Origin: Ruminococcus hominis
GTDB taxonomy: Bacteria > Bacillota > Clostridia > Lachnospirales > Lachnospiraceae
DNA length: 64,000 bases
NCBI RefSeq assembly: GCF_014287355.1
Contig: NZ_JACOPE010000001.1
Coordinates: forward strand, 2,108,001 to 2,172,000
Direction of reading: 5' to 3'
The notes beneath the pieces were generated by a model that was not told the DNA's origin, ran no database searches, and was given only the letters and a program-made list of their open reading frames with translations. Positions 25,156 through 34,972 of this stretch are shown here, piece after piece. Made by a program: the position numbers and the translations under genes. Each line of letters starts with the position of its first letter. Position 1 is the first letter of the stretch.

Positions 25156-25914
25156 CTATTCTTCTGCCAGTTTCCCCAAAAATTCTTTCATTCTGGCATT
25201 ATCTGAGGCAAAGACTTCTTCCGGAGTTCCTTCCTCTGCAATTACACCTTTATCCATAAAAATAATCTTATCTGCAACTTTCCGTGCAAAATTCATTTCA
25301 TGTGTAACAATAACCATAGTCATATGCTCTGACGCCAGACTTTTGATAACTTTCAAAATTTCACCGGTAAGTTCCGGATCCAATGCCGATGTCGGTTCAT
25401 CAAAAAATAACATCTTCGGTTTCATTGCCAGAGCTCTTGCGATCGACACACGCTGCTGCTGTCCACCGGATAACTGATATGGATATGCATCTGCTTTATC
25501 CTCCAGTCCCATCTTTTTTAGCAGCTCTTTTGCTTCCTTATATACTTCCTCTTTCTTTCTTTTCTGTACTTTAATCGGCGCATCTGTTATATTTTTCATT
25601 ACAGAAAAATGTGGAAATAAATTAAAATTCTGGAATACCAGTCCAAAGCAGGACTGTATCTCTTTTCTTTCTTCTTTCTTTGGAAATACTGGTTTTCCAT
25701 TTTCTATCCAGGCCGCCTTTTTTCCCAGATACAGAATTTCACCATCGCTTATTGTCTCTAACATTGTCGCGCAGCGGAGTAATGTTGATTTTCCAGAACC
25801 GGATGGTCCAATAATAGCAAGTATTTCTCCTTGTTCAACGGATAAGGATATATCTTTAATAACCTGAACTCCGTCGAAATCCTTTTTTATATGATTCATT
25901 TCTAAAAGCTTCAT
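25156..25914 (-). CDS. Polar amino-acid ABC transporter, ATP-binding protein (GlnQ type)
   Basis: 252 residues. Walker [11 protein letters not shown]-loop FQNFNLFPH, signature [15 protein letters not shown], Walker [15 protein letters not shown] and switch His in VTHEMNFAR are all intact. Third gene of a binding protein > permease > ATPase operon. The specificity (glutamine, cystine, arginine or other) cannot be assigned from this subunit. Confidence 0.94.
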   Translation of the reverse strand: MKLLEMNHIKKDFDGVQVIKDISLSVEQGEILAIIGPSGSGKSTLLRCATMLETISDGEILYLGKKAAWIENGKPVFPKKEERKEIQSCFGLVFQNFNLFPHFSVMKNITDAPIKVQKRKKEEVYKEAKELLKKMGLEDKADAYPYQLSGGQQQRVSIARALAMKPKMLFFDEPTSALDPELTGEILKVIKSLASEHMTMVIVTHEMNFARKVADKIIFMDKGVIAEEGTPEEVFASDNARMKEFLGKLAEE

Positions 25915-25925
25915 ACTGCCGTCTC

Positions 25926-26573
25926 CTATCGATAGTAATTCAATTTCTTTTCAAGCAGCTCCATCACACCTGCAACCGCATAGTTAAATATATAGTAAAA
26001 AACACCTGCTATAAAGAACGGCATAACCGTTGTCTGAGCCGCCGCAATCTGCTTTGCTACCGCAAACATTTCAATATAAGACAATGAGTATACAAGCGAT
26101 GTATCTTTTACCAGTGTTATAACTTCATTTGTCACTGATGGCAACACGATTTTCACAACCTGTGGCAATACAATTTTGCAGAATGTCTGCTGTTTAGAAT
26201 ATCCCAATAAAGTTGCTGCCTCATACTGTCCTTTCGGGATTGATTCAATTCCCGAACGATAAATTTCTGCAAAATATGCTGCATAATTTAAAGAACAGCC
26301 CAATAAGATTGCCGTCAATTTGTATCCACCTATGTTCATTCCCCACAAATAATATGGTCCGAAATACCATACCAAAAGCTGAAGCATCAACGGTGTTCCC
26401 CTCATAATAGAAATGTATACTTTAACCAGCCAGCTAACCGGTTTAAATTTGCTTACCCTACCGAAATATACAACCATTCCAAGCGGCAACGAAAATACTA
26501 ATGTTAAAATAAATATTAAAAATGTCTGTCCAAACCCTGCGCCAAGCTGACGCAGCATTACTTCAAAACTCAT
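25926..26573 (-). CDS. Polar amino-acid ABC transporter, permease (HisM/GlnP type)
   Basis: 215 residues with about five membrane helices. The family region [32 protein letters not shown] (EAA-loop: [11 protein letters not shown]) contacts the ATPase, and [14 protein letters not shown] is typical. I use the ATG at 26573 because AGGAGG is 4 nt upstream; longer starts would include that site. It is separated from the ATPase by 12 nt and from the binding protein by about 120 nt with a hairpin. Confidence 0.92.
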   Translation of the reverse strand: MSFEVMLRQLGAGFGQTFLIFILTLVFSLPLGMVVYFGRVSKFKPVSWLVKVYISIMRGTPLMLQLLVWYFGPYYLWGMNIGGYKLTAILLGCSLNYAAYFAEIYRSGIESIPKGQYEAATLLGYSKQQTFCKIVLPQVVKIVLPSVTNEVITLVKDTSLVYSLSYIEMFAVAKQIAAAQTTVMPFFIAGVFYYIFNYAVAGVMELLEKKLNYYR

Positions 26574-26639
26574 TTTGCCTCCTCTCATGTAAAAAAACTT
26601 CCCCATTGCTTTTTACATTTATATGCTAACGAAACTATG

Positions 26640-26670
26640 CCCCTCTGAATCTCTTCAGGGGGGTATAGTC
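26640..26670 (-). other. Intercistronic hairpin between binding-protein and permease genes
   Basis: CCCCTCTGAA and TTCAGGGGGG pair around TCTC. No T run follows on the minus strand. Such hairpins often stabilise the 3' end of the binding-protein mRNA and so give more binding protein than membrane subunits. Confidence 0.5.
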
Positions 26671-26695
26671 ATCCTGCACCATTCATCTTGTCTTA

Positions 26696-27547
26696 TTATT
26701 TTAATGTTACCATATCGGCAATTTCATATTTCTCTGCCAGTTTTTCAACTGTACCATCTTCTGCCAGTTTCTCTAAATCTGCATTCACTTTGTCGCAAAG
26801 CTCTGTATTTCCTTTTTTGAATCCAATCGCATACTGCTCTGTATTCAAAGTTTCATCCAGGATTTTATATCCGTCTCCTCTGGAATTAATCTGATATTTT
26901 GCAACACCGATATCAATTGCAAGTGCATCCAGTGCTCCTGCCTGAAGCTCTGTAAATGCTGTATTGTAATCAGCAAACTCGTTAAGAGAACCGAATGTAT
27001 CTGCCAGTGCTTTCTGTCCACCCTCTTCTTCGCTGTTCAGAAGATCAAGTGCTGCGGAAGCTGCCTGCACACCTACTGTCTTTCCTGCAAGATCTGAAAG
27101 TTTTTCAATTCCTGAATTTTCAGCAACTACGATTACCTGGCTGTTATCAACATATGGTGTAGAGAATGTGTAATCATCTTCTCTTCCATTCATTGTAAAT
27201 CCATTCCAGATGCAATCAATAGAACCAGAATTTAATTCCATATCTTTTGAATCCCAGTTGATTGGTTTTTTTACAAGTGTCCAGCCTTCCAGATCACATA
27301 CTGCCTGTGCAAGTTCCAAGTCAAAACCTGTATATTCTCCGTCATCATCCATGTATCCATATGGTGGATATTCTGCATCAAATCCTACTGTAAAAGTATT
27401 GCCTCCATTTGATACTGAATCCTTCGTGCTTTCTGTTTTTGTCTCTTTTGTATCTGTAGATGAAGAATCTTTACTGCTTCCGCATCCCACTGCCATTGTT
27501 GATACTGTCAACGCTGCAATCAATACTACTGCCAATTTCTTTTTCAT
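26696..27547 (-). CDS. Polar amino-acid ABC transporter, substrate-binding lipoprotein
   Basis: 283 residues. Signal MKKKLAVVLIAALTVSTMAVGC with lipobox Cys22, then a Ser/Thr/Lys-rich linker, then an SBP_bac_3 fold: FTVGFDAEYPPYGYMDDDGEYTGFDLELAQAV, NSGSIDCIWNGFTMNGRED, LAGKTVGVQAASAA. The Asp and Arg that hold the amino-acid backbone appear conserved. First gene of the transporter operon; the ribosome site GGAGGGTGAT is good. Confidence 0.94.
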   Translation of the reverse strand: MKKKLAVVLIAALTVSTMAVGCGSSKDSSSTDTKETKTESTKDSVSNGGNTFTVGFDAEYPPYGYMDDDGEYTGFDLELAQAVCDLEGWTLVKKPINWDSKDMELNSGSIDCIWNGFTMNGREDDYTFSTPYVDNSQVIVVAENSGIEKLSDLAGKTVGVQAASAALDLLNSEEEGGQKALADTFGSLNEFADYNTAFTELQAGALDALAIDIGVAKYQINSRGDGYKILDETLNTEQYAIGFKKGNTELCDKVNADLEKLAEDGTVEKLAEKYEIADMVTLK

Positions 27548-27624
27548 TGTATCACCCTCCTGCGTCGGTGGTTTGCGTTATTCTTTTATCAGTTGACCGC
27601 TTTACCACACTAAATTACTTAGGC

Positions 27625-27653
27625 AGTGTAACACATTTTAAGATACTTGTCAA
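27625..27653 (-). promoter_or_regulatory. Promoter of the amino-acid transporter operon
   Basis: Minus-strand TTGACA (27653-27648), 17-nt spacer, TACACT (27630-27625). The leader is about 70 nt with no recognised riboswitch. Confidence 0.65.
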
Positions 27654-27671
27654 TTATTGACTGCACATAAC

Positions 27672-28439
27672 TTATATATTGCTCCTACGATATTTGCGTT
27701 TCCACTCATCAATTTGTATTTCGTTATTCTCTGACAATGATTTTGCTTTTACATCTTCTACTTCTTGGCGCATCTGTGCATTCACTTCCACATAATCCGC
27801 GTGTTTTGTAAGTAAAATATGATATTCTTCCATTGACATATATTTGTAAGATGCATAAAGATATGGTTTTAAATATTTTTTATCTTCACAAATTTTATAC
27901 GCATGATCATACATTTTGGCAGCTTCCTGATATAAGAATAATTTTCCGTATGCTGCACCCAATCCTGCATAGATTTGTCCATAAAACTTATCCTCTACAC
28001 TTTCGTCACGCTCTTCATTTAATATTTCCTGATAAACAAGGATTGCCTCTTCAATTTCTCCGCTTTCCAGCAGATTATCTCCTTTGAATTTCTGGCGCTC
28101 AATGTCTTTCTGGTTTTTCAGACGTTCCAGAACATTTTGAATTCGTATCATCTGTGCTTCACGGTAAATCTTTGATTCCTTTAATATCGTCAGTACAAAT
28201 TTTTCTACTGAACCATGCATCTGCATCATCTCTCGCAATTGCTCTGACAAAGCAGAAAGTCCTAATTCTTCGTCCAGCCAGTTACACAATTGCTCATTCA
28301 TAATGGTGTAATCGATCAGATAAAGATTATTACACAGATAATAGCACAGTTCTTCTATTGTATATATTTTGCAGTGAATCCTGGAAATCTCATAAGGATG
28401 TGCTGCATGCTGCTCATGACATAGAACTAAATTTCCCAT
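27672..28439 (-). CDS. TPR protein of the DUF5717/Hsp70-like cluster
   Basis: 255 residues. The N-terminal 130 residues are helical, with no motif I recognise; there are several Cys/His in the first 40 residues. Residues about 120-215 form tetratricopeptide-like repeats (LLESGEIEEAILVYQEIL, then IYAGLGAAYGKLFLYQEAAKMYDHAYKI, then YLYASYKYMS). The C-terminus is basic. The gene overlaps the preceding Hsp70-like gene by 26 nt, and the ribosome site AGGAGG lies within the end of that gene, so the two are translationally coupled. I take the second of two adjacent ATGs for spacing. The tight coupling suggests a stoichiometric partner of the Hsp70-like protein. Confidence 0.7.
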   Translation of the reverse strand: MGNLVLCHEQHAAHPYEISRIHCKIYTIEELCYYLCNNLYLIDYTIMNEQLCNWLDEELGLSALSEQLREMMQMHGSVEKFVLTILKESKIYREAQMIRIQNVLERLKNQKDIERQKFKGDNLLESGEIEEAILVYQEILNEERDESVEDKFYGQIYAGLGAAYGKLFLYQEAAKMYDHAYKICEDKKYLKPYLYASYKYMSMEEYHILLTKHADYVEVNAQMRQEVEDVKAKSLSENNEIQIDEWKRKYRRSNI

Positions 28440-29697
28440 CATTGCCTCCTAAATGAATAATCTTCTCTTTCTGAAAATCTGTCGCCGGATAAAATTCTCC
28501 GAATCCCATATCACGCACAATGATCTTACATGTCTTTTCATCCATAAACAGTGTTTCAATCATCAGGCGCATCGCATACTCAGAGCGTCTCGGAAATTTA
28601 TCCATCGGGATTACTTCTGTTCGTACTGTTCCTTGAACAAGTGACTCAATATGCAATTCGATATCCTCTACCTTTTCCAATAAAACTTCCCACTGATTAT
28701 TTGACTCGTACCACTGTGCTCCCCAGGATACGATTGGATACCACATCTCCTGACCATTCACCCTGAGATTAAGTGTAATCTGATCTGTCAGCTTGCCATC
28801 CGACAAATAAACCGGATCTTCTACCTGCATATACATCTTTCTATAAGAGGTAAAGCAAGCACCTTTACTATATAGATTATTGCCTATGAAAGCTCTTCGT
28901 CCATTACAAAGCAGACGCAAAGCATTCGGATACCAGTTGTTCTCAAAGCCTTCACCTGTCAAAAACACAGATGAGACAATTCTCTTATCAAATACCCCTT
29001 CTATGAACTTACAGAACATAGAATCTGCTTCTCTGGCCTTGTCTTCGTTTAAAACCGGATATACTGCTGCCAATTCTTTCATATGTGCGCTTGCGACCTC
29101 GTCAACAGTCACAAATGTAGTTTTCCCACCGCCAAGTCCCGGTTTTAATCTTCTAAGCATATATGCCTTTATTTCATTGCGATCACAGCAAAACAGTGCT
29201 GCTTCATACTGCCATAATTCTTTTGGCTGATAAAACAGGTAATTACAAAAACTTTCTTTATAATCCTGAATAAAAATATGCTGTTTATCAATATTCATAC
29301 GGACAGCAATTCCTCTTAATAGCTTTGCCAGTTCTTCTGTCAACTCCGGCACTGTAAAGACAATCCCATCAATTTTAGGGAATGCCTGCAAAGACATCTG
29401 AATGAACTTTGATAAGAGCCATACTGCATCATACGTATCTTCTCCAAATTCAACCTTTTCTCCGTCCAGACTTCTCTCCAGCAGCCTTGTCACAGTAAAC
29501 CCTTCACTGATTGACACCAGTCTTTTAGCCTCTTTTCCATAAGCCCAGGTATCTCTAAGTTTTCCAATGATCAGCGGAATCTGATAATTATCAGATTCTG
29601 ACTCCAATGTCTCCGGTTCCAACTGCTGATCATTATAGAAACTGATCTGGCAGGTTTTTTCATTTATTTCGTATCCTATTATATTTCCCTGCATCAT
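28414..29697 (-). CDS. Degenerate Hsp70/actin-fold protein (DUF5716-like)
   Basis: 427 residues, no signal or membrane helix. Its order of segments follows Hsp70: IIGYEINEKTCQISFY at 6-21 where Hsp70 has the phosphate-1 loop, YGKEAKRL (53-60) like VGEEAKN, GIVFTVPELTEELAKLLRGIA (111-131) like the ITVPAYF segment, FIQDYKESFCNYLF like INEPTAAALAY, a strand at AALFCCDRNEIKAYMLRRL where DLGGGT is expected, and VFLTGEGFENN (244-254) like VGGSSRIP followed by YSKGACF like the GAA segment. After residue 300 a beta-rich part resembles an Hsp70 substrate domain. Both phosphate loops lack the usual Asp-Gly signatures, so ATP hydrolysis is doubtful. I associate it with DUF5716 of Lachnospiraceae. Hsp70 similarity is my reading of the sequence, not a search result. 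Confidence 0.65.
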   Translation of the reverse strand: MMQGNIIGYEINEKTCQISFYNDQQLEPETLESESDNYQIPLIIGKLRDTWAYGKEAKRLVSISEGFTVTRLLERSLDGEKVEFGEDTYDAVWLLSKFIQMSLQAFPKIDGIVFTVPELTEELAKLLRGIAVRMNIDKQHIFIQDYKESFCNYLFYQPKELWQYEAALFCCDRNEIKAYMLRRLKPGLGGGKTTFVTVDEVASAHMKELAAVYPVLNEDKAREADSMFCKFIEGVFDKRIVSSVFLTGEGFENNWYPNALRLLCNGRRAFIGNNLYSKGACFTSYRKMYMQVEDPVYLSDGKLTDQITLNLRVNGQEMWYPIVSWGAQWYESNNQWEVLLEKVEDIELHIESLVQGTVRTEVIPMDKFPRRSEYAMRLMIETLFMDEKTCKIIVRDMGFGEFYPATDFQKEKIIHLGGNDGKFSSMS

Positions 29698-29711
29698 GCA
29701 GATAAGCCTCC

Positions 29712-32700
29712 TTAATTTTCTCCGAATATATGAGCAGCGACAGCATCTTCTATCTCATACTCTTTCATCTTTGCTTCTTGTTCTTCTCCATCTAAAAGCA
29801 GAATATCATTGATTCTTCCATAACGTCCCCGTTCGCCTTGCTCCACTTTTTTTGTACACTCTGCTTTTTCGCTTCGATATACATTACCATCTATTATTTC
29901 TTTAAAATAATATTTTAATTTTTCATTGGCAAACAGGACAAATTTTTTAACATATAAATTTTCATACATTGGTGTCAATACTTCTGTTGAATAATCCACA
30001 TTTTCAGAATCACCTTTCTGCAACTGATAATACAGCATGACTCTGCTACCCTTCTGCCCTTTGTATTCAATTAATGTCTTATCCCACAGCTGCTGTTCAA
30101 TCAGCCATTCTTTCTCATAATTCATAAAGAATGGGAAATATATCTGTTTTCCACATAAATCCTGCATAAACTTTTTCAATGTTTTTCTCATTGAAGAATC
30201 ATATTCTTTCTGTGCATAATATTTCAGCACCGCAATCTTACAGATATCGATTGTCTCTTCACCTTTTTCAAATTCTTTGCAGATAATATCAATCACACTC
30301 TTACTGATTTTTCTATTTTCTACTACATACGCTCTCGACATATATGCCAGATAAGCCTGCTGCAGTCCAATATATGCACCTTCTGCATAATATTCCTCAA
30401 AAATGGCAGCCTCGCCAAATAAAGATTCTGAAAAAAGCATCTGTGTCAGGATTCGTTCTCCGAGCTTGTGAGTATGCACCTCATATTCCTTTGCTTCTCT
30501 CCAGAGTTCTTTCATCTCGATCGTAGCTCCACAATAATAATTTGCCAGATATGTCAGGATTACTTTATCATACTGTCCTCTTTTAAACAGTCTGAAACAT
30601 ACATATGTAAGGAAATCATCGCATGCATAATTATTTTCACGGATTGTTTTACTGCTAAGTGCCAGCATCTCACTGTCTTCGTATTTTTCCACGCCATTTT
30701 TCTGTACGATTTCTAAAGTCAGTTCAGGGACAGCTTCTTCTTCCTGATTTATTTTCAAACTATTCAAATAGCGCTTACAAACATCCATGTAACGAAGTTC
30801 ATAGAACATACGCTTGCTATCATATGGAATAGAATCTGTATAATGTCTTCCATCTTTGTTTTCCCACACAAGGCGGTCTGATTTTGCATACAGACAGATT
30901 AATGTGCCCTGCTCTGAATATGGTACTCTCTGTGTAATCTTCCCATCTTCTGCAATGACATAAATAAATTTTATGTTATGTACCTTCGTTTTCACCTCAT
31001 AAGAATAGCAAATATCATATAATGCCTTCACACGTTCCGGATTCAGTTCTTTTTCTGAAATAAATCTTTTATATATTGTTCTTAAATGTGCATTAATATG
31101 TCTGCGTTCCAATTGTCTCCATGCAAATGATTCCATCTCTTCACGATAATGTGCATAAATTTCACTGCCCTCATCTTCATAGTTAATAACATTGGCATAC
31201 AAAAATGCACATTTATTGTAATCAAGCATATTGCCATGCAAAAAATACAAATATACAGATCGTGGTAATGGCTTCTGAAACATATCTACATCCACTGATT
31301 CCATATAAAATTCGTAAAGCTGTGCGATTTTCAATTCCTCTTCAACAGCCTTTTCATACCACTCAAAATACTCTTTTCCTACACAGTTTCCTTTTATCAA
31401 AAGGGTACAGATAGAAGTCAGTATCATACTTTCCGGATATGCTTTATAGCACAGCACCAATGTCTGGAACAAATGTTTATCATATGCTTTCGACTGACTT
31501 GCCAGATTGGCTGTATAAAGTGCAAGCTCCTTTGTCATCAATCCGTATTTTGCCGCAAATAAAAGCACTCGGATTTCAAACATGCCTAATTTTTTCAAGC
31601 TTGTACTCTTTTCACGATAACAACGAAATACCTCCAGATAAAATATAAGGCTGTTTGTCTTTTCTGTATTAAATAATTTTTCTAAAATACGAAGCTTCTC
31701 ACTGAGGATTTTATATTCAGAATCTACATTGATCAGCATACATAAAATGCGCCAGCTGTCTGGATGCTTCATATATGATTTTGCAAGCTCTTCCGCTACT
31801 CTTCTCTGTCCGATCGTGTCATTGCTTAAAAATGTAGTCAAATATAAATAATACGAGCTAAGTTCCACATTCTTACCAATTGCAAATCGGTTATAATTGT
31901 ATGATTCAAGCAGCGTTCTTGCCTGCTCCTTCTTTCCACCGATAATACAAATATGTGCCTGTAAAAGCAGATACCATTCATTATTCTCATCCATCTTACG
32001 CAGACGCTCTGCCTTATGGATAGAATCCTCCGTCCATTCTTCCAGTTCTTTCTTGCCTGATTCATATACAAGATAATCTTTCAGAATACTCAAATACTCT
32101 CTTGTCTCATCTCTCTTCTCTTCATCTCTGCATATATCTTTTTCAACAATGATTTCATATGACAATGTTTCATATGGCGTTTCAAGAATAATCTTGCCAA
32201 AGTTACTGCCTTTATGTAAACGTTCTGCACTAATAAAATACTCTACTCTATAGGAATTTCCTAAAAATTCTTCTGTCGATATCTTTGTATGTTCTACATA
32301 TAAAAAGTCACCCTCTGTATGGACATCAATATCCAAATGTCCCCAAGTGTTCTTTTTCAATGTAAACTTTTCTTTTCTTGCCTCTTTCATAGAGGTAAAA
32401 GCTCGACTCTCTTCTTCCAGTGTCAGATAAATTTTTTCTTTTTGTTTACAGCCAACTAAAAATTCTTCCAATGCCTGTTGATCCAGTTCCCACTTACGCA
32501 TATTGTCATAAAGTGCCTGGATTCTTTTATCTTCGTATTTTAAAATTTCATAAAAATCTCTGGAACGGAATAATTTTTCCGCTTCTGCCGGATCACGATA
32601 AGTTAATTTTTTAAAATCTTCTAAGCTCTGAACTTTTCCATAAGAAGTCATCACAAACGGCTTCTCAATTACTGCTGTAAAAGCAATATCATATTCTCCG

Positions 32701-33002
32701 CCATTACATACGATAGTGAACTTTCCATGTTCGACATGCCCCGGCACCAATCCGGTCCCATCATATGTATAGGATATATTTACAGGATTCCCATCAAATC
32801 CCTGTTCCTCACAATGTACACGAAAAGAAGACGGGTATACCAATCCTCGGATTGTCCCCTCTCCCTGGTTCTGTAATGAAAAACTGCCTTTATATATTTC
32901 GCCTTCTCCGACACGCATAATAATCCTTGTTTCTGGGAAAATAATGTCAGGCTGCGGGACATGAAAATCCCCTTTTGAAAGTCTTTTTATTTTATTTTTC
33001 AA
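29712..33002 (-). CDS. Large DUF5717-like protein, Ig-like N-terminus plus helical-repeat body
   Basis: 1096 residues. Residues about 10-120 are a beta-sandwich of the ASH/Ig type (VGEGEIYKGSFSLQNQGEGTIRGLVYPSS...), repeated in less clear form near 215-290 (WGHLDIDVHTEGDFLYVEHTKIS...). From about 300 to 1000 it is a helical solenoid with TPR-like pairs (WYLLLQAHICIIGGKKEQARTLLESY, for example). There is no signal peptide. The start is taken as TTG 33002, with AGGTG 6 nt upstream; GTG 33011 is an alternative. First gene of a three-gene operon with its own promoter. I associate the sequence with DUF5717, found with DUF5716 in Lachnospiraceae. No function is known to me. Confidence 0.7.
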   Translation of the reverse strand: MKNKIKRLSKGDFHVPQPDIIFPETRIIMRVGEGEIYKGSFSLQNQGEGTIRGLVYPSSFRVHCEEQGFDGNPVNISYTYDGTGLVPGHVEHGKFTIVCNGGEYDIAFTAVIEKPFVMTSYGKVQSLEDFKKLTYRDPAEAEKLFRSRDFYEILKYEDKRIQALYDNMRKWELDQQALEEFLVGCKQKEKIYLTLEEESRAFTSMKEARKEKFTLKKNTWGHLDIDVHTEGDFLYVEHTKISTEEFLGNSYRVEYFISAERLHKGSNFGKIILETPYETLSYEIIVEKDICRDEEKRDETREYLSILKDYLVYESGKKELEEWTEDSIHKAERLRKMDENNEWYLLLQAHICIIGGKKEQARTLLESYNYNRFAIGKNVELSSYYLYLTTFLSNDTIGQRRVAEELAKSYMKHPDSWRILCMLINVDSEYKILSEKLRILEKLFNTEKTNSLIFYLEVFRCYREKSTSLKKLGMFEIRVLLFAAKYGLMTKELALYTANLASQSKAYDKHLFQTLVLCYKAYPESMILTSICTLLIKGNCVGKEYFEWYEKAVEEELKIAQLYEFYMESVDVDMFQKPLPRSVYLYFLHGNMLDYNKCAFLYANVINYEDEGSEIYAHYREEMESFAWRQLERRHINAHLRTIYKRFISEKELNPERVKALYDICYSYEVKTKVHNIKFIYVIAEDGKITQRVPYSEQGTLICLYAKSDRLVWENKDGRHYTDSIPYDSKRMFYELRYMDVCKRYLNSLKINQEEEAVPELTLEIVQKNGVEKYEDSEMLALSSKTIRENNYACDDFLTYVCFRLFKRGQYDKVILTYLANYYCGATIEMKELWREAKEYEVHTHKLGERILTQMLFSESLFGEAAIFEEYYAEGAYIGLQQAYLAYMSRAYVVENRKISKSVIDIICKEFEKGEETIDICKIAVLKYYAQKEYDSSMRKTLKKFMQDLCGKQIYFPFFMNYEKEWLIEQQLWDKTLIEYKGQKGSRVMLYYQLQKGDSENVDYSTEVLTPMYENLYVKKFVLFANEKLKYYFKEIIDGNVYRSEKAECTKKVEQGERGRYGRINDILLLDGEEQEAKMKEYEIEDAVAAHIFGEN

Positions 33003-33048
33003 CTTCGTCACCTACTTATATTCTTTTACGCACACGACGCTACTATGA

Positions 33049-33078
33049 ATTATAACATCATCCCTTTCATTCTTGCAA
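33049..33078 (-). promoter_or_regulatory. Promoter of the DUF5717/Hsp70-like/TPR operon
   Basis: Minus-strand TTGCAA (33078-33073), 18-nt spacer, TATAAT (33054-33049). Just upstream, between the divergent promoters, GTGTATA (33081-33087) and TATACAC (33110-33116) form an interrupted palindrome that could be an operator. Confidence 0.5.
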
Positions 33079-33212
33079 TGGTGTATAAAAATATTTTCGA
33101 ATTAAATTGTATACACGCATACGCTTTATTTTTCATCATTTTTTCACTTTGTTTTTAGTGAATCCTTTGCAAATAAGTGTTATAATGGAAAAATACAAAG
33201 GAGGAATGCATT

Positions 33213-33698
33213 ATGAAATTAGTGATTACAATGAGTCGACGTTTCGGAACCGGTGCAAGCGTCATTGCAAATGAACTGTCAAAGCGCCTGGATATTCCGG
33301 TATATGACAAAGCATATATTGAGCAGAAATTAGGAGAACATGAATATGAAACAGAGGCTGATGCAATTCGTAAGCTTGCTGAGAAACCTTGTATTATACT
33401 TGGTCGATGTGCCTCCGATATCTTAAAAGACCGCATGAATGTTTTAAACATTTATGTTTGCGCTGCAAAAGAGGATCGTATCCATCGAATCATGAAACTA
33501 GAGAATCTTTCTTATGATGCTGCCAAAGAAAGGGTCGAAAAGACAGACGAACAGCGTGCCGCCTATTATTATGAACATACCGGTAAAACATGGGGCGATG
33601 TCAATGACTACCACATGATTCTTGACACAAGTGAATTAGGTGTTGATCACTGTGCCGATATCCTTATGCAATATTTTGAAAGACTGGAATACATTTAA
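33213..33698 (+). CDS. Cytidylate-kinase-like family protein
   Basis: 161 residues, shorter than the roughly 200 of the AAA_26 cytidylate-kinase-like family. The P-loop region ITMSRRFGTGASVIANELSKRL corresponds to the family's SREFGSGG motif but lacks the usual Lys-Ser. The family's CIILGRCASDIL and HRIMKLENLSYDAAKERVEKTDEQRAAYYYEHTG segments are clear. A good AAAGGAGG site and a TATAAT at 33181-33186 precede it. Nucleotide phosphorylation is inferred from the family only; the substrate is unknown. Confidence 0.8.
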   Translation: MKLVITMSRRFGTGASVIANELSKRLDIPVYDKAYIEQKLGEHEYETEADAIRKLAEKPCIILGRCASDILKDRMNVLNIYVCAAKEDRIHRIMKLENLSYDAAKERVEKTDEQRAAYYYEHTGKTWGDVNDYHMILDTSELGVDHCADILMQYFERLEYI

Positions 33699-33761
33699 TA
33701 TCTTAAATCAAGCAAGTTACATTTTGCACAAGCATTTATCTTCTTTGCCTGATTTAAACAT

Positions 33762-33803
33762 AAAAAGAGGATGAAAGTATTTTTTGCTTTCATCCTCTTT
33801 TTA
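33762..33803. terminator. Bidirectional terminator between the kinase-like gene and the PrsA-like gene
   Basis: AAAAAGAGGATGAAAG pairs perfectly with CTTTCATCCTCTTTTT around TATTTTTTG. It serves both convergent genes. Confidence 0.85.
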
Positions 33804-33811
33804 TGTTTCAT

Positions 33812-34888
33812 TTACTCTGCACTCTCTTCTGTATTACCTGATGTATCTTTTACTGTCACACCCTGTTTCTGGAAATCCACTTTCTTCCATACACGTTTAT
33901 TCAGATTAATATCTGTTTTCTTTCTCCATTTTTTCAAAAGATCATCATATTGATCCTTCTTTCTCTCTTCTACAATTGACTGCTTCTTTGCGTCTGTTGC
34001 AGTACGATCCAGAAAGCTTGTCACTTTTGCAACATATATACCAGAATCCGTCTCAATCGCATCTGTTACGTCGCCTTCTACTGTAAGAGCATCTGCTGCC
34101 TTCACTAAATCTGCATTCGGAGAAGTAGATTCTGAATCAAATGTAGCAGTCTGTACTTCCATGCCAGCTTCATTCGCTACGGCATCAATATCCTTTGTAT
34201 CACTATTCTTCAATTTTTCCGCAAAATCTGTTGCCTTTTTCTTCACTTCTGTCTTTTCTGTCTCACTCATTGTTGATGTCGAATCGTTCTCATCCTTTGT
34301 ATAACTATAAAATACATATTTCATAGCTTTCTGAGCTGCCTCATCATCTGACACCTCTGTATCCACATCCGCTGTCATCGCATCTTCCATCTTACTCTGA
34401 ATTGTTAAAAGCTCCAGAACTTTCTTGACATACTTATTATACCCTGAGACTGCCTCTTTGTCTTCAAGTGCATTATTCTCATCAAATTCCTCTGCCGCCT
34501 TATCGATTGCTTTCTTTTCATCCTCGCTAAGTACCACCTCATACTCTGAAGCATGCTGCTCCAAAATATATATATTCTCCAATGACTTAATCATATCACT
34601 TTTAACTGACTGCTCATATGTCTTACCATCTGTTTCCTTTGCCCACAGTTCTTCACCTGTCGTTCCCATCATACCTGCGTAATAAGTTTCATACTGTGCC
34701 TGCTGCATTCTCGCATAGAAATTTGCCACACCTAATTTTATTTCGCTTTCTCCTACTGTTGCAACAACGTCATCATTATTCATAGAGCCGCATCCTGTCA
34801 GACCAGTAACAGCTAACATACCTGCCAGTCCCAGAGCAGTCACTCTTTTTTTCCACTGATTCATATTTTTTGTCCGTTCTCCCTTCAT
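33812..34888 (-). CDS. PrsA/SurA-like foldase lipoprotein
   Basis: 358 residues. A lipoprotein signal (MNQWKKRVTALGLAGMLAVTGLTGC) ends at a lipobox Cys; the frame begins 8 residues earlier and GGAG precedes that start. The body is Lys/Glu/Asp-rich and helical (SurA-N-like chaperone segment about 45-190), followed by a region of about 100 residues (MKYVFYSYTKDEND... to ...GIYVAKVTSFLD) that matches the general layout of parvulin-type peptidyl-prolyl isomerase domains, though catalytic residues are not obvious. It follows mfd by 84 nt. A role in folding exported proteins is inferred. Confidence 0.7.
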   Translation of the reverse strand: MKGERTKNMNQWKKRVTALGLAGMLAVTGLTGCGSMNNDDVVATVGESEIKLGVANFYARMQQAQYETYYAGMMGTTGEELWAKETDGKTYEQSVKSDMIKSLENIYILEQHASEYEVVLSEDEKKAIDKAAEEFDENNALEDKEAVSGYNKYVKKVLELLTIQSKMEDAMTADVDTEVSDDEAAQKAMKYVFYSYTKDENDSTSTMSETEKTEVKKKATDFAEKLKNSDTKDIDAVANEAGMEVQTATFDSESTSPNADLVKAADALTVEGDVTDAIETDSGIYVAKVTSFLDRTATDAKKQSIVEERKKDQYDDLLKKWRKKTDINLNKRVWKKVDFQKQGVTVKDTSGNTEESAE

Positions 34889-34972
34889 TTTCTCCGCATC
34901 CTAAAAAGAAGCTTTCTTCTCTTCCGCCACGCTCAAACTGAGCCGGTCAACTTCAATCATTATAATCTGTTT

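Noticed and set aside
28414..29697. Classical DnaK-type chaperone
   Set aside because: Length, missing DLGTT and DLGGGT loops and lack of an EEVD-like or lid region rule out a normal DnaK; only the fold resemblance is claimed.
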